Source: Pseudomonadota bacterium (lineage in GTDB: Bacteria; Pseudomonadota; Gammaproteobacteria; Burkholderiales; Gallionellaceae). From it: a stretch of 64,000 nt of DNA. The DNA is taken from assembly GCA_021821945.1 (NCBI GenBank), contig JAJZTF010000002.1, forward strand, positions 1 to 64,000, given 5' to 3'. Shown here piece after piece: positions 18,713 to 29,077 of the stretch; the stretch's first letter is position 1; the number at the start of each line of letters is the position of its first letter. Position numbers and translations under genes: made by a program. A model generated the notes under the pieces. The model searched no databases. It was not told the DNA's origin and saw only the letters and a list, made by a program, of their open reading frames with translations.

Positions 18713-20011
18713 ATGACCAGCGTAGAAACCGTAAGCGCCCTAGAGCGTCGACTGAACGCAAAGATTCCCCAGCAGGCCGTGAGCAGCCAGGTGGCAGAGC
18801 GGCTCAAGCGCATCGGCAAGACTGCAAAGATTGCAGGGTTCCGCCCGGGCAAGATCCCGGGCAGGATACTTGAGCAGTATTACGGTTCGGAAGCGCGCCG
18901 GGAAGCGCTCGGAGATGCGTTGCAGAAATCCTTTGTCGAGGCAATCCAGGCGCAGTCGCTGAGAGTCGCGGGCGACCCCGAGTTCACCGTGAAGACGGCG
19001 GACTGGAATGCCGACGAAATCGAATACAGTGCGACTTTCGAGGTATATCCGGAAGTGGTCATAGGCGACATTTCGGGCGAGTCTGTCGTGCGTTCGACCC
19101 ATGAGCTCACACAGGAGGATGTGGACAACACCATTTCCACGCTGCGCAAGCAGCGCGCGACCTATGCCGGGGTGGCAAGAGCGGCGCAGAACGAGGACAG
19201 GGTGGTGATCGACTTTGCTGGCACGCTGGACGGCAAGCCATTTCAGGGCGGCGAGGCCAAGGACTATCCTGTCTTCCCGGGCTCGGGCCGCATGCTGAAA
19301 GAGTTCGAGGCTGCGATCGTCGGCATGAGCGCCGGTGACACCAAGTCTTTCGACATGACTTTCCCGGAGGATTATCACGGCAAGGATGTGGCAGGCAAGA
19401 AGGTCACGTTCCAGATCACGGTGAAAAGCGTGGAGGCTCAGGTGTTGCCGGAGGTGGATGCTGAATTCGCCAAATCGGTCGGCATCGCGGATGGAGATGT
19501 CGCAAGGCTGCAGGATGAAGTGCGCAGCAATCTGGAGCGCGAAGTTTCGCGCCGCCTGAAGGGGCGCAACAAGGATGCGGCGATGGATCTTTTGCTCAAG
19601 GTTGCCCGGTTCGATCTGCCCCGTTCGCTGGTCGAATGGGAGATGCACAGGCTGATGCACCAGACTGCCGAAGAGATGGAACAGCGCGGAATGATGAAAA
19701 AGGGCGCGCAATTGCCGCCCGAGCTTTTCAGGGAGCGCGCTGAGAAGCGTGTCAGGCTGGGGCTGATCCTGGCCGATCTTGCCCAGAAGCAGGAGATCAA
19801 GGCCGATCCGCAGAAGGTGCGTGAGCTGGTCGAGGATTATGCGCAGAGTTTCGAGCACCCGGAAGAAGTGGTACGCTGGCACTATGCCGATCCATCGCGC
19901 TATCAGGAGCTCGAGAATCTCGCGCTCGAGGAGAGCGTGGTGGACTGGGTGATGGCGCGCGCCAAGGTCACCGAACAGGCCGTTGCATTCACAGATCTGA
20001 TGGGAAATTGA
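18713..20011 (+). CDS. tig: Trigger factor, ribosome-associated chaperone and PPIase
   Basis: Binds the ribosome exit tunnel and shields nascent chains (432 aa). The ribosome-binding loop is GFRPGKIP at about residues 42-49. A central FKBP-type prolyl isomerase domain (about 160-245) begins with [17 protein letters not shown], and a long C-terminal helical chaperone domain follows. The start ATG 18713 has AAGGA upstream. It is followed after one base by clpP, then clpX, the standard cluster. Confidence 0.96.
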   Translation: MTSVETVSALERRLNAKIPQQAVSSQVAERLKRIGKTAKIAGFRPGKIPGRILEQYYGSEARREALGDALQKSFVEAIQAQSLRVAGDPEFTVKTADWNADEIEYSATFEVYPEVVIGDISGESVVRSTHELTQEDVDNTISTLRKQRATYAGVARAAQNEDRVVIDFAGTLDGKPFQGGEAKDYPVFPGSGRMLKEFEAAIVGMSAGDTKSFDMTFPEDYHGKDVAGKKVTFQITVKSVEAQVLPEVDAEFAKSVGIADGDVARLQDEVRSNLEREVSRRLKGRNKDAAMDLLLKVARFDLPRSLVEWEMHRLMHQTAEEMEQRGMMKKGAQLPPELFRERAEKRVRLGLILADLAQKQEIKADPQKVRELVEDYAQSFEHPEEVVRWHYADPSRYQELENLALEESVVDWVMARAKVTEQAVAFTDLMGN

Positions 20012-20012
20012 C

Positions 20013-20624
20013 ATGCATTACGAAGAGACGAAGAATATCGGCATGATCCCGATGGTGGTCGAATCCAGCGGGCGGGGCGAGCGTGCTTACGACATCTATT
20101 CGCGCCTTTTGAAGGAGCGGGTGGTGTTCCTGGTGGGGGAGGTGAATGACCACACGGCCAACCTGATCGTGGCCCAGATGCTTTTTCTTGAATCGGAGAA
20201 CCCGGACAAGGACATACACTTCTACATCAATTCTCCCGGCGGCTCGGTCACGGCAGGAATGGCGATCTATGACACCATGCAGTTCATCAAGCCGGCGGTC
20301 AGCACGCTTTGCATAGGGCAGGCGGCGAGCATGGGCGCGTTTCTCCTGACGGCCGGCGAAAAGGGCAAGCGTTTCTGCCTGCCCAATTCCCGCGTGATGA
20401 TACATCAGCCTCTGGGCGGCTTCAGGGGCCAGGCATCAGACATCGAAATTCATGCGCGCGAGATATTGTATTTGAAGCAGAGGCTCAATCAGATGCTGTC
20501 GATGCATACCGGGCAGCCGGTCGAGGTGATCGAGCGCGACACCGATCGCGACAACTTCATGAGCGCAACGGATGCGGTTGCCTATGGTCTGGTCGATCAG
20601 GTGCTGGACAAGCGCGCCCAGTGA
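20013..20624 (+). CDS. clpP: ClpP serine protease subunit
   Basis: Proteolytic core of ClpXP/ClpAP, 203 aa. The catalytic triad is S106 in GQAASMGA, H131 in MIHQP and D180 in DTDRDNF. The short propeptide region before [11 protein letters not shown] is normal. It begins one base after the tig stop and 21 bases before clpX, so the three are a single operon. Confidence 0.97.
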   Translation: MHYEETKNIGMIPMVVESSGRGERAYDIYSRLLKERVVFLVGEVNDHTANLIVAQMLFLESENPDKDIHFYINSPGGSVTAGMAIYDTMQFIKPAVSTLCIGQAASMGAFLLTAGEKGKRFCLPNSRVMIHQPLGGFRGQASDIEIHAREILYLKQRLNQMLSMHTGQPVEVIERDTDRDNFMSATDAVAYGLVDQVLDKRAQ

Positions 20625-20645
20625 AAATTTTGAGAGAGGTTTGCC

Positions 20646-21896
20646 ATGGCTAACGATAAGAAATCGGGTGACAAGCTGCTTTACTGTTCGTTTTGCGGCA
20701 AGAGTCAGCATGAGGTTCGCAAGCTCATCGCAGGGCCATCCGTGTTCGTTTGCGACGAGTGCATCTCGCTTTGCAACGACATCATGCGCGAAGAGATACA
20801 GGGGGAGAACGGGCAGGGCGACAAGTCGGCGCTGCCGGTCCCGAAGGAAATCTGCGCCACCCTCGACGAATATGTGATCGGCCAGGAACGCGCCAAGCGC
20901 ATCCTTTCAGTCGCGGTCTACAACCATTACAAGAGGCTCAAAAGCAACACGAACGACGGCATCGAGCTTTCCAAGAGCAATATTCTGCTTGTGGGCCCGA
21001 CCGGCTCGGGTAAGACCCTGCTCGCGCAGACGCTTGCGCGCATGCTGGATGTGCCGTTCGTGATGGCCGATGCGACCACGCTGACCGAGGCGGGTTATGT
21101 GGGCGAAGACGTCGAGAACATCATACAGAAGCTGCTTCAGGCCTGCGATTACAATGTCGAAAAGGCGCAGCGGGGCATCGTGTATGTGGACGAGATCGAC
21201 AAGATTTCCAGGAAGTCGGACAATCCTTCCATCACCAGGGACGTGTCCGGAGAAGGCGTGCAGCAGGCGCTTCTGAAGCTGATCGAGGGCACCAAGGCCT
21301 CGATACCGCCACAAGGGGGGCGCAAGCATCCGAACACGGAATTCCTGCAGGTGGATACGACCAATATCCTTTTCATCTGTGGCGGCGCCTTCGATGGTCT
21401 GGAAAAGATCATACGCAACCGTTCTTCCAAGTCCGGCATCGGATTCGGCGCGACCGTGAGTTCGGTCGATGAGAGAAAGACCGGAGAGACGCTGCGCGAT
21501 GTCGAGCCGGAAGATCTCGTGAAGTTCGGGCTGATCCCCGAGTTCGTGGGCCGCCTGCCGGTGGTCGCAACCCTGGAGGAGCTGGATGAGGCGGCGATGG
21601 TGAGGATACTCACCGAACCCAAGAATGCGTTGACCAAGCAGTATCAGAAGCTTTTCGGCATGGAGGGGGTGGAACTCGAATTCCGTGAAACCGCCCTGCT
21701 TGCCGTCGCGAAGAAGGCGCTGGCCCGCAAGACGGGTGCGCGCGGGTTGCGTTCGATACTCGAGCATGCGCTGCTGGACGTGATGTTCGACCTGCCATCG
21801 ATGGAGAACGTCAGCAAGGTGGTGCTGGAAGAAACCGCTTCCGCCGGCGAACTCAAGCCCATCATCGTCTATACGGACAAGCCCAAGGCGGCGTGA
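20646..21896 (+). CDS. clpX: ClpX AAA+ unfoldase
   Basis: Substrate-recognising ATPase partner of ClpP, 416 aa. The N-terminal zinc-binding domain uses C14, C17, C36 and C39 (CSFC and CDEC). Walker A is GPTGSGKT, the pore loop is GYVGED, and the sensor and arginine-finger region EFVGRLPV is intact. AGAGG precedes the start. A terminator follows at 21912. Confidence 0.97.
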   Translation: MANDKKSGDKLLYCSFCGKSQHEVRKLIAGPSVFVCDECISLCNDIMREEIQGENGQGDKSALPVPKEICATLDEYVIGQERAKRILSVAVYNHYKRLKSNTNDGIELSKSNILLVGPTGSGKTLLAQTLARMLDVPFVMADATTLTEAGYVGEDVENIIQKLLQACDYNVEKAQRGIVYVDEIDKISRKSDNPSITRDVSGEGVQQALLKLIEGTKASIPPQGGRKHPNTEFLQVDTTNILFICGGAFDGLEKIIRNRSSKSGIGFGATVSSVDERKTGETLRDVEPEDLVKFGLIPEFVGRLPVVATLEELDEAAMVRILTEPKNALTKQYQKLFGMEGVELEFRETALLAVAKKALARKTGARGLRSILEHALLDVMFDLPSMENVSKVVLEETASAGELKPIIVYTDKPKAA

Positions 21897-21911
21897 TCCG
21901 GCGCAGAAAAC

Positions 21912-21945
21912 CGGGAAGGCTCTCGCCGGCTTTCCCGAGTTTTTT
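21912..21945 (+). terminator. Rho-independent terminator after clpX
   Basis: CGGGAAGGC (21912-21920) pairs with GCTTTCCCG (21929-21937) with one G-T pair and an 8-base loop. GAG and a run of T residues to 21945 follow. It ends the tig-clpP-clpX operon and separates it from lon. Confidence 0.8.
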
Positions 21946-21968
21946 GATCGATCTTTTCCAAACAGGGA

Positions 21969-21995
21969 TTGAATTGGTTTAAGCTATCCCCATCT
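21969..21995 (+). promoter_or_regulatory. Sigma-32 heat-shock promoter of lon
   Basis: TTGAAT at 21969-21974 and CCCCATCT at 21988-21995 are separated by 13 bases. They match the heat-shock consensus (CTTGAAA, 13-15 bases, CCCCATnT), with a perfect -10 element. The element lies 31 bases upstream of the lon ATG and overlaps a possible TTG start at 21969, which it therefore excludes. Confidence 0.75.
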
Positions 21996-22025
21996 AGCAA
22001 TCCTGACAACGAAAAGGTAATTGCC

Positions 22026-24431
22026 ATGTCCACCAAACAAAACACTCCTGTTGAGCTTCATCCATTGTTGCCATTGCGCGATGTCGTCGTTTTTCCGCAC
22101 ATGGTCATCCCGCTGTTCGTGGGTCGCGCCAAGTCCATCAAGGCGCTGGAACTGGCGATGGAGGCAGGCAAATCCATCGTGCTGGTCGCGCAAAAAACCG
22201 CATCCAAGGATGATCCGGGAACGGAAGATCTTTTCAACATAGGCAGCATGGCAAACGTGCTGCAAATGCTGAAGCTGCCGGATGGCACGGTCAAGGTGCT
22301 GGTCGAAGGCATCAATCGCGTCCGCGTGCTGAGCGTGGAGGACATAGACAGCCATTTCGTGGCGGAAATCGAGGTCATCCCGGCCGAGGATGCGAGCGGA
22401 AGCGAATCGGAGGCGATGCGCAGGACTTTGATTTCCCAGTTCGAACAGTTCGTCAAGCTCAACAAGAAGATTCCTCCGGAAATCCTGTCTTCCCTGACCG
22501 GGATAGATGATGCCGGGCGTCTCGCGGACATCGTTGCGGCTCATCTGCCGCTCAAGCTCGAGCAGAAGCAGGAAGTGCTCGAGATATCTTCTGTCAGGAA
22601 GCGCCTGGAACATCTTCTGGGGCTGCTGGAAGGCGAGATCGACATTCTTCAGGTCGAGAAGCGCATACGCGGGCGCGTCAAGCGCCAGATGGAAAAGAGC
22701 CAGCGCGAGTATTACCTCAACGAACAGGTCAAGGCGATACAGAAGGAACTGGGCGAGGAGGAGGAAGGTGCGGATCTCGACGGGCTGGACAAGAAGATCA
22801 AGGCGGCAAACATGCCCAAGGAGGCTCGTGCCAAAGCCGAGGCGGAGCTCAAGAAGCTGCGCCTGATGTCGCCGATGTCTGCGGAGGCGACCGTCGTTCG
22901 CAACTACATCGAGGTGCTGATCGGACTGCCCTGGAAGAAAAAGACCAAGATCAGCTCTGACCTCAAGAAGGCCGAAACCGTGCTGGAAGAGGATCACTAT
23001 GGTCTCGAAAAGGTCAAGGAACGCATACTCGAATATCTGGCCGTGCAACAGCGCGTCGACAAGCTCAAGGCGCCGATATTGTGCCTGGTAGGACCTCCTG
23101 GTGTGGGCAAGACGTCTCTCGGTCAATCCATCGCCCGCGCCACCAACCGCAAGTTCGTGCGGATGTCCCTGGGTGGCGTGAGGGACGAATCCGAGATCCG
23201 CGGCCATCGCCGTACCTATATCGGGTCGATGCCGGGCAAGATTTTGCAGAACATGAGCAAGGTCGGGGTGAAGAATCCGTTGTTCCTGCTCGACGAGGTC
23301 GACAAGATGGGCATGGACATGAGGGGAGACCCCTCTGCTGCGCTGCTCGAGGTGCTGGATCCGGAGCAGAACTCGACCTTTGTCGATCATTACGTGGAGG
23401 TGGACTATGACCTGTCCGACGTGATGTTCGTCGCGACAGCCAATACGCTGAACATTCCGGATGCGCTGCTCGATCGCATGGAGATCATCCACGTCTCAAG
23501 CTACATGGAAGACGAGAAGATCAACATCGCGACCCGCTACCTCGTGCCCAAGGCCATCAAGAACAACGGCCTGAAGCCCGAGGAGATCACCATAACCGAA
23601 ACGGCGCTGCGCGACATCGTGCGCTACTACGTGCGGGAGGCGGGTGTGCGCGGTCTGGAACGCGAAATTTCAAAGATCTGCCGCAAGGTGGTCAAGGGAT
23701 TGCTGCTCAAGACGCGCAGCAAGAAGGTGGTCGTCAATTCGCGCAACCTCGACAAGTATCTGGGCGTGCGCCGCTATTCCTATGGCGTTGCGGAAAAGCA
23801 CAACCAGGTGGGCCAGGTGACAGGGCTTGCATGGACCGAGGTCGGCGGAGAACTGCTCACGATAGAAACGGTGGTATTGCCTGGCAAGGGAAAGACCACC
23901 ACAACCGGCAAGCTCGGAGAGGTGATGCAGGAGTCGATACAGGCAGCCTTGAGCGTGGTTCGCGGCCGCACCAAGCGGCTCGGGATAGACGATGACTTCT
24001 ACCAGAAAAACGATCTGCACATCCATCTGCCGGAGGGGGCGATTCCTAAGGATGGGCCGAGCGCGGGCATAGGCATGTGTACTGCGATGGTTTCAGCGCT
24101 TACCGGCATTCCTGTCAGGGCGGATGTCGCGATGACGGGAGAAATCACCTTGCGCGGCGAGGTGCTGCCCATAGGGGGGCTGAAGGAGAAGCTGATTGCC
24201 GCCCAGCGCGGGGGCATCAAGACCGTCCTGATACCCGAGGAAAACGTCAAGGATCTCGCCGAGATTTCCGACAACGTCAAGAACAAGCTCGACATTCACC
24301 CGGTGAAATGGATAGAGCAGGTGCTGGAGCTTGCGCTGGAGCGCAAGCCCGAGCCTCGGGAAGACTCCGACGTGCCTGCGATGGTGGGAGATGCCGTACT
24401 GCCCGATCCCGTGGTTGCAACCAAGCATTGA
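22026..24431 (+). CDS. lon: Lon ATP-dependent protease
   Basis: Cytosolic quality-control protease, 801 aa. It has an N-terminal substrate-binding domain ([13 protein letters not shown] type), a central coiled region, and an AAA+ domain with Walker A GPPGVGKT. The C-terminal protease domain has the catalytic serine in [11 protein letters not shown] and lysine in [10 protein letters not shown]. The start is ATG 22026 after AAAAGG; the longer open frame to 21969 runs through the heat-shock promoter. It has its own promoter and is thus independently heat-inducible. Confidence 0.96.
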   Translation: MSTKQNTPVELHPLLPLRDVVVFPHMVIPLFVGRAKSIKALELAMEAGKSIVLVAQKTASKDDPGTEDLFNIGSMANVLQMLKLPDGTVKVLVEGINRVRVLSVEDIDSHFVAEIEVIPAEDASGSESEAMRRTLISQFEQFVKLNKKIPPEILSSLTGIDDAGRLADIVAAHLPLKLEQKQEVLEISSVRKRLEHLLGLLEGEIDILQVEKRIRGRVKRQMEKSQREYYLNEQVKAIQKELGEEEEGADLDGLDKKIKAANMPKEARAKAEAELKKLRLMSPMSAEATVVRNYIEVLIGLPWKKKTKISSDLKKAETVLEEDHYGLEKVKERILEYLAVQQRVDKLKAPILCLVGPPGVGKTSLGQSIARATNRKFVRMSLGGVRDESEIRGHRRTYIGSMPGKILQNMSKVGVKNPLFLLDEVDKMGMDMRGDPSAALLEVLDPEQNSTFVDHYVEVDYDLSDVMFVATANTLNIPDALLDRMEIIHVSSYMEDEKINIATRYLVPKAIKNNGLKPEEITITETALRDIVRYYVREAGVRGLEREISKICRKVVKGLLLKTRSKKVVVNSRNLDKYLGVRRYSYGVAEKHNQVGQVTGLAWTEVGGELLTIETVVLPGKGKTTTTGKLGEVMQESIQAALSVVRGRTKRLGIDDDFYQKNDLHIHLPEGAIPKDGPSAGIGMCTAMVSALTGIPVRADVAMTGEITLRGEVLPIGGLKEKLIAAQRGGIKTVLIPEENVKDLAEISDNVKNKLDIHPVKWIEQVLELALERKPEPREDSDVPAMVGDAVLPDPVVATKH

Positions 24432-24435
24432 GCGC

Positions 24436-24465
24436 TTGACCAAAGCTTTGCAGTCTTGATATAAA
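24436..24465 (+). promoter_or_regulatory. Sigma-70 promoter of hupB
   Basis: TTGACC at 24436-24441 and TATAAA at 24460-24465 are separated by 18 bases, a good housekeeping promoter. It lies just after the lon stop and about 50 bases before the hupB start, leaving an AT-rich leader. Confidence 0.65.
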
Positions 24466-24517
24466 GCAGGCTTGGCTTGCGTTAAATATAATTAATTATT
24501 TAGGGGGATAGTGGAAG

Positions 24518-24790
24518 ATGAATAAGTCTGACTTGGTAGATGCAATCGCGACTTCGGCTGACATCTCGAAGGCTGCGGCCGGCCGTGCGCTTGACGGCAT
24601 GCTGGAGGCAATCAAGAAATCCCTGAAGAAGGGGGATGAGGTCACTCTGGTGGGCTTCGGTTCTTTTTCCGTGGAAAAGAGGGCTGCCCGCAAGGGTCGC
24701 AATCCTCAGACCGGAGCCGAGATCACCATCAAGGCTGCGAAGGTTCCGAAATTTCGCGCTGGCAAAGGTTTGAAAGATGCTGTAAACTGA
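24518..24790 (+). CDS. hupB: DNA-binding protein HU
   Basis: A 90-residue histone-like nucleoid protein with the dimer core [20 protein letters not shown] and the DNA-embracing arm containing [10 protein letters not shown]. Length and sequence are standard HU-beta. Directly downstream of lon, the arrangement common in proteobacteria. The tRNA-Val gene begins 12 bases after the stop, so readthrough is likely. Confidence 0.95.
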   Translation: MNKSDLVDAIATSADISKAAAGRALDGMLEAIKKSLKKGDEVTLVGFGSFSVEKRAARKGRNPQTGAEITIKAAKVPKFRAGKGLKDAVN

Positions 24791-24801
24791 TGGTCTTTGT
24801 C

Positions 24802-24877
24802 GGGTGCTTAGCTCAGTTGGTAGAGCGTCGCCCTTACAAGGCGAATGTCGGCGGTTCGACCCCGTCAGCACCCACCA
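24802..24877 (+). tRNA. tRNA-Val (TAC anticodon), copy 1
   Basis: A 76-nt cloverleaf with encoded CCA. The acceptor is GGGTGCT/AGCACCC, and the anticodon stem CGCCC/GGGCG-type holds loop CTTACAA, anticodon TAC. The T-arm is GGCGGTTCGACCCCGTC. Identical base for base to the copy at 26939. Confidence 0.96.
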
Positions 24878-24911
24878 GTTTACATGATCAGTGACAACTG
24901 GGTTACATTTT

Positions 24912-24988
24912 GGAGTGGTAGTTCAGTTGGTTAGAATACCGGCCTGTCACGCCGGGGGTCGCGGGTTCGAGTCCCGTCCACTCCGCCA
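24912..24988 (+). tRNA. tRNA-Asp (GTC anticodon), copy 1
   Basis: A 77-nt cloverleaf with encoded CCA. The acceptor is GGAGTGG/CCACTCC, the anticodon loop CTGTCAC gives GTC, and the T-arm is GCGGGTTCGAGTCCCGT. Identical to the copy at 27038. It is separated from tRNA-Val by 34 bases and followed by a terminator. Confidence 0.96.
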
Positions 24989-24993
24989 AATCG

Positions 24994-25018
24994 AGGCGAA
25001 CGAAAGTTCGCCTTTTTT
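24994..25018 (+). terminator. Terminator after the first tRNA pair
   Basis: AGGCGAAC-GAAA-GTTCGCCT forms an 8-bp stem with a GNRA-like tetraloop, followed by TTTTT. It ends the hupB/tRNA transcription unit. Confidence 0.85.
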
Positions 25019-25050
25019 CGTATCTGTCGCGCAGGAGAACTGGGGTCGTT

Positions 25051-26937
25051 ATGTTTGATTTCGTTCATGAAAAAAGAAGATGGGTGCAGATCGTGCTGCT
25101 CCTGATCATACTGCCATTCGTGTTCTTTGGAGTGGATTCATATCGACATTCAACGAATTCCGATGCGCCTGCCACCGTTGACGGGGCGAAGATCACCAAG
25201 CAGGAATTCGATACCGCCCTTAGTCAGCAGCAGGACAGGCTGCGCCAGATGCTGGGCGCGAATTTTGATCCCGCGATGTTTGACAGACCCGAGATGAGGC
25301 AGGCCGTCATGGACAGCCTGATCGGCCAGAAACTTTTGATCGAAAATGGAATCTCCGCCGGGCTGACAGTCACGGATGAGCAGATCGCACAGGTGATCGC
25401 CAGCATAGATGCATTCAAGGTCGACGGGAAGTTCGACAAGGCCCGATATGTCAGCGTTCTGGCGGAGCGGAGCATGTCGCCTCTGGTGTTCGAGCAGCGC
25501 CTGAAGGGGGAATTGATCGGCGAGCAGATGAGCAATTCCTACACGCAGAATGGCTATGCCGCCAACACCGTCACAGACAGGCTCATTGCGATCAATGAAC
25601 AGCAGCGCATCGTCAGTATCGCGCAGATTCCGCTGGCCGAATCCGGCATCAAGGTCGACGATGGCGAAATTAAGACCTATTACGACCAGAACCAGAAGGA
25701 GTTCCAGACTCCCGAACAGATCAGGGTTCAATACGTCAAATTCTCGGTCGCGGACCTGATCCCCAAGGTTGAAGTGAAGCCCGAGGAGGTCAGGAAGTAC
25801 TACGACGAACATCAGTCAGAATTCACTACGCCAGAGCAGCGGCAGGCATCCCATATTCTGCTGACGGTGTCGCCCAAGGCATCCCAGGCAGAGCAGGATG
25901 CGGTCAAGGCCAAGGCTGCCAAGCTGCTCGAGGAAGTGAAGAAGAATCCTGCGCAGTTTGCGGAGATCGCGAAGCAGAATTCCCAGGATCCAGGTTCCGC
26001 CGCGAATGGCGGGGATCTGGGCATGTTCGGCAAGGGCATGATGGTCAAGCCGTTCGACGATGCCGTGTTTGCGCTCAAGGTCGGCGAAATCAGCGATCTC
26101 GTGAGGTCGGAATTCGGCTATCACATCATCAGCCTGACGGCGATCAAGCCCGCAAAGGTCGCGCAGTTCAGCGAAGTCAGCAACGACATCCTGGCCAAGC
26201 TTCGCGAGCAGAAGGCGGCGGACATGTTCGCCGAAATGGCGGACAAGTTCAGCAACACGGTCTATGAGCAGAGCGACACCCTGGAGCCTGCCGCGCAGCT
26301 TGCGGGGGTGAAGATCGAGCAGAGCGGCTGGCTCACGAAAGGCGCGGCCGAGGATGACATCTGGACGCCCAAGATGCTGCAGGCGATATTCAGCGATGAC
26401 GTGACCAGGAATCACCGCAATACTGCAGCGATCGAAGTTGGCGAAAACACGCTGGTCGCTGCGCGCATGCTGGAACACAAGCCCGCCGCAGTGAAGAGCC
26501 TCGCAGATGCGAGCGACGAGATCAGAAAGAAGATACTGCATCAAAAATCACTGGACATGGCCGTAAAACAGGGTAAAATGCTGCTCGCTCAATTACAGCA
26601 AGGGTCCAGTCCCGCGTTGAATTGGTCATCGGCTCAGACGATCACTCGTATAAAACACGGTGCGCTGGATCAAGAGATGGTGCGCCAGCTGTTTCAGGCA
26701 GACAGTGCCAAACTACCCCAGTATGTCGGTGCAGAGTCCCCGCAGGGCGGGTACATGATCGTGCGTCTGGATGCGGTCAAGGATGGAGCGCCGCCCGACG
26801 ATGCGAAACGGGCGAGATATGCCCAGCAGTTGAGGCAGATGACGGGTGATGCGATGTTGCAGGCTTATCTCGCCTATGCGAAGAGCAAGGCCAGCATCAA
26901 GGTGAAGATGCCAGAGCCGGAAACGGCCAAGCAGTAA
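25051..26937 (+). CDS. ppiD: PpiD periplasmic folding factor (SurA_N and PpiC domains)
   Basis: Inner-membrane-anchored periplasmic chaperone at the Sec exit, 628 aa. A single N-terminal membrane helix (VLLLIILPFVFFGV) is followed by a SurA-like N-domain. A parvulin-type domain at about residues 265-360 contains ASHILLTV and GGDLGMFGKGMMVKPFD, and a further C-terminal chaperone region follows. The start ATG 25051 has CAGGAG upstream. Its stop is immediately followed by the second tRNA-Val. Confidence 0.92.
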   Translation: MFDFVHEKRRWVQIVLLLIILPFVFFGVDSYRHSTNSDAPATVDGAKITKQEFDTALSQQQDRLRQMLGANFDPAMFDRPEMRQAVMDSLIGQKLLIENGISAGLTVTDEQIAQVIASIDAFKVDGKFDKARYVSVLAERSMSPLVFEQRLKGELIGEQMSNSYTQNGYAANTVTDRLIAINEQQRIVSIAQIPLAESGIKVDDGEIKTYYDQNQKEFQTPEQIRVQYVKFSVADLIPKVEVKPEEVRKYYDEHQSEFTTPEQRQASHILLTVSPKASQAEQDAVKAKAAKLLEEVKKNPAQFAEIAKQNSQDPGSAANGGDLGMFGKGMMVKPFDDAVFALKVGEISDLVRSEFGYHIISLTAIKPAKVAQFSEVSNDILAKLREQKAADMFAEMADKFSNTVYEQSDTLEPAAQLAGVKIEQSGWLTKGAAEDDIWTPKMLQAIFSDDVTRNHRNTAAIEVGENTLVAARMLEHKPAAVKSLADASDEIRKKILHQKSLDMAVKQGKMLLAQLQQGSSPALNWSSAQTITRIKHGALDQEMVRQLFQADSAKLPQYVGAESPQGGYMIVRLDAVKDGAPPDDAKRARYAQQLRQMTGDAMLQAYLAYAKSKASIKVKMPEPETAKQ

Positions 26938-26938
26938 A

Positions 26939-27014
26939 GGGTGCTTAGCTCAGTTGGTAGAGCGTCGCCCTTACAAGGCGAATGTCGGCGGTTCGACCCC
27001 GTCAGCACCCACCA
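26939..27014 (+). tRNA. tRNA-Val (TAC anticodon), copy 2
   Basis: Exact duplicate of the tRNA-Val at 24802, with encoded CCA. It starts one base after the ppiD stop codon, so it probably relies on the ppiD transcript or a promoter within ppiD. Confidence 0.96.
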
Positions 27015-27037
27015 GTCTGTAATCGGGCAAGAAATTT

Positions 27038-27114
27038 GGAGTGGTAGTTCAGTTGGTTAGAATACCGGCCTGTCACGCCGGGGGTCGCGGGTTCGAGTCC
27101 CGTCCACTCCGCCA
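27038..27114 (+). tRNA. tRNA-Asp (GTC anticodon), copy 2
   Basis: Exact duplicate of the tRNA-Asp at 24912, with encoded CCA. The spacer to tRNA-Val (23 bases) differs in length and sequence from that of the first pair (34 bases), while the tRNA genes are unchanged. Confidence 0.96.
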
Positions 27115-27125
27115 ACAAGAAAAAA

Positions 27126-27151
27126 GCCGCTGAGCAGTCAGCGGCTTTTTT
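27126..27151 (+). terminator. Terminator after the second tRNA pair
   Basis: GCCGCTGA-GCAG-TCAGCGGC forms a perfect 8-bp stem preceded by a run of A and followed by TTTTTT. Confidence 0.9.
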
Positions 27152-27183
27152 ATGCGCTAGAATATCCCTGATAGGAGATGCCG

Positions 27184-27894
27184 ATGAAGATTGCAAGCCC
27201 CGAATCCGCCCTGATCTGCGACGAACGAGAAATCTACGAGAAGCTCCTGAGGCTCGAGGATGCCGATGTCCTTGAACTGGGTTGCGGCAAGGCCGAAAAG
27301 ACGATGGCCATAGCAAGTGAAGGCAGGGTGGCTAGCATCGTCGCGCTTGAAGTGGATGAAATCCAGCATGCTGAAAACCTGCGCCGCGACAAGCCGGACA
27401 ATGTGATCTTCGCGCGCGGTGGGGCCGAGGCGATTCCCGCTGAGGACGCATCATTCGACATCGTCCTGATGTTCAAGTCCCTGCACCATGTTCCCGTGGA
27501 GAGGATGGACGACGCGATGGGGGAGATCCGCCGGGTGCTTAGAAAAGGCGGGATGGCCTACATTTCAGAACCCGTGTTCGCCGGTGATTTCAACGAGATA
27601 TTGAGGCTGTTTCATGACGAGCAGAAGGTCAGGGAGGCGGCTTTCGCATCGGTCAGGCGGGCCGTGGAAACAGGCCAGCTCTTGCTTGAAGGCCAGACAT
27701 TCTTTCTCTCGCCGATGCGTTTTTCCGATTTCTCCGATTTCGAGAATAAGATACTCAAGGTCACGCACACGCAGCATCGCTTGAGCGATGCGCTCCATGA
27801 AGAAGTCAGGCTAAAGTTCATGGATCACATGACGGAAGACGGCGCCGTCTTTCACATGCCGATACGCGTCGATCTGCTGCGCAAGCCAGCCTAG
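27184..27894 (+). CDS. Class I SAM-dependent methyltransferase
   Basis: A 236-residue cytosolic methyltransferase of the UbiE/Methyltransf_11 type. The AdoMet motif I is VLELGCGKAEKT, the acidic residue of motif II follows in VALEVDE, and SFDIVLMFKSLHHV is the post-motif region. ATG 27184 was preferred over ATG 27178 because AGGAG ends directly at 27177 and needs a spacer. The substrate is unknown. It converges with the rubredoxin reductase gene and shares four bases with its end. Confidence 0.75.
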   Translation: MKIASPESALICDEREIYEKLLRLEDADVLELGCGKAEKTMAIASEGRVASIVALEVDEIQHAENLRRDKPDNVIFARGGAEAIPAEDASFDIVLMFKSLHHVPVERMDDAMGEIRRVLRKGGMAYISEPVFAGDFNEILRLFHDEQKVREAAFASVRRAVETGQLLLEGQTFFLSPMRFSDFSDFENKILKVTHTQHRLSDALHEEVRLKFMDHMTEDGAVFHMPIRVDLLRKPA

Positions 27895-29027
27895 GATTTC
27901 GCCTTGCAGCGGGCGGTCATCTCGCTTCGCTCCTTGGCATATTCTCCGGTCAGCGCAAATCCGATCATCTCTTTTTGCGGATTGAAGAACCCCATTTTGA
28001 CCCCCTGGCCCTGTTCCAGAACCTCCCACGATCCTGCCGCATCGCGGGGCACCGGAAGGACGGCGATCGGGTGCGCGGGTGTCTTGACCACCACGGGCAT
28101 GTAGGGGAAGGCCACTGCAGCTTCCTGTCCGTTCAGGGTCTTCGCAAGAGCCCGGGCTGCGTGCATGATGGGCAGCACATAGGGCATCGTCTGCCCATTG
28201 ATTTCCGCGCAGTCGCCCAGCGCAAAAATCGCCTGGTCCGAGCTTTGCAGTTTTTCATCGACTGAGATGCCGCGGTTGACCGAAAGCCCGGCCTCCTTTG
28301 CGAGCTGTATTCTTGGGCGCAACCCGACGGCCGAGAGCACGACATCGGCCGATACTATGGTCTGGTCCGTCAGCGTCAACTGAAAGGACTGGCCGGAAGC
28401 ATGGACAACTTGAGCGGCATTGCCGAAATGCCAGCTGACGCCCATGTTCTGCAGCGGCTCCAAGAGCTGTCTTCCTGCCTGCTCGGGAAGAAGGCCGGCG
28501 ATCGGGTAGGGGCCGGGGTCGATCACCGAAACCTTGTATCCGGCAAGTGCGAGGTCGTTGGCGAATTCGCAGCCTATCAGTCCGCCCCCCATGATGGCGA
28601 CCGATTGCGCGCTTTTCAGCCGGTCGCGAAACCTTGCGTAATCGGCAAGATCGTTGACCGAAAGCACATCGGCATCCCCCTGCAGGGGGATGCGTATCGG
28701 GTCGGCACCGATGGCCAGCACCAGCTTGTCGTATTCGATGGGGCCTGCTGTCGTGTCGAGTCTCCTTTCTGCGCGGTGGATTGCGCGCACTTCGGTGTTT
28801 GCCAGCAACGTGAATTGCTGTTGCGCGGCCATCGCGGCTGCGGGAGTCAGAACGAGGCTTTCCGGGGACTTGTTCTGCGCAAAGGCGTTGGAGAGGGTGG
28901 GCTTGGAATAGTAGTCGCCGCTGTCTTTGGACACCACGGTGATCGGGATCTCGCTGTTCAGTTTGCGCAGCTCGCGCACCAGCGTATAGCCTGCCAGCCC
29001 GCTGCCCAGCACGACGATCGGTTTCAT
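27891..29027 (-). CDS. NAD(P)H-rubredoxin reductase (FAD)
   Basis: Flavoprotein of the pyridine nucleotide-disulfide reductase superfamily, 378 aa, that passes electrons from NAD(P)H to rubredoxin. The FAD-binding GxGxxG is VLGSGLAGY at the N-terminus and the NAD(P)-binding motif is AIMGGGLIGCEFA. The FAD-contacting segment IFALGDCAEING closes the fold. As the third gene after rubrerythrin and rubredoxin it completes a peroxide-reduction chain. GGAG lies just upstream of the start. Confidence 0.88.
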   Translation of the reverse strand: MKPIVVLGSGLAGYTLVRELRKLNSEIPITVVSKDSGDYYSKPTLSNAFAQNKSPESLVLTPAAAMAAQQQFTLLANTEVRAIHRAERRLDTTAGPIEYDKLVLAIGADPIRIPLQGDADVLSVNDLADYARFRDRLKSAQSVAIMGGGLIGCEFANDLALAGYKVSVIDPGPYPIAGLLPEQAGRQLLEPLQNMGVSWHFGNAAQVVHASGQSFQLTLTDQTIVSADVVLSAVGLRPRIQLAKEAGLSVNRGISVDEKLQSSDQAIFALGDCAEINGQTMPYVLPIMHAARALAKTLNGQEAAVAFPYMPVVVKTPAHPIAVLPVPRDAAGSWEVLEQGQGVKMGFFNPQKEMIGFALTGEYAKERSEMTARCKAKS

Positions 29028-29051
29028 GAAATTCTCCTTGTTGGAATGAAA

Positions 29052-29077
29052 AGCCCCCTGACGGGGGGCCTTGTTTT
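29052..29077 (-). terminator. Hairpin between rubredoxin and its reductase
   Basis: On the minus strand GCCCCC and GGGGGC pair around a short loop, followed by TTTT. The stem is short (6 bp). It probably attenuates the transcript so that more rubredoxin and rubrerythrin than reductase is made. Confidence 0.5.
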
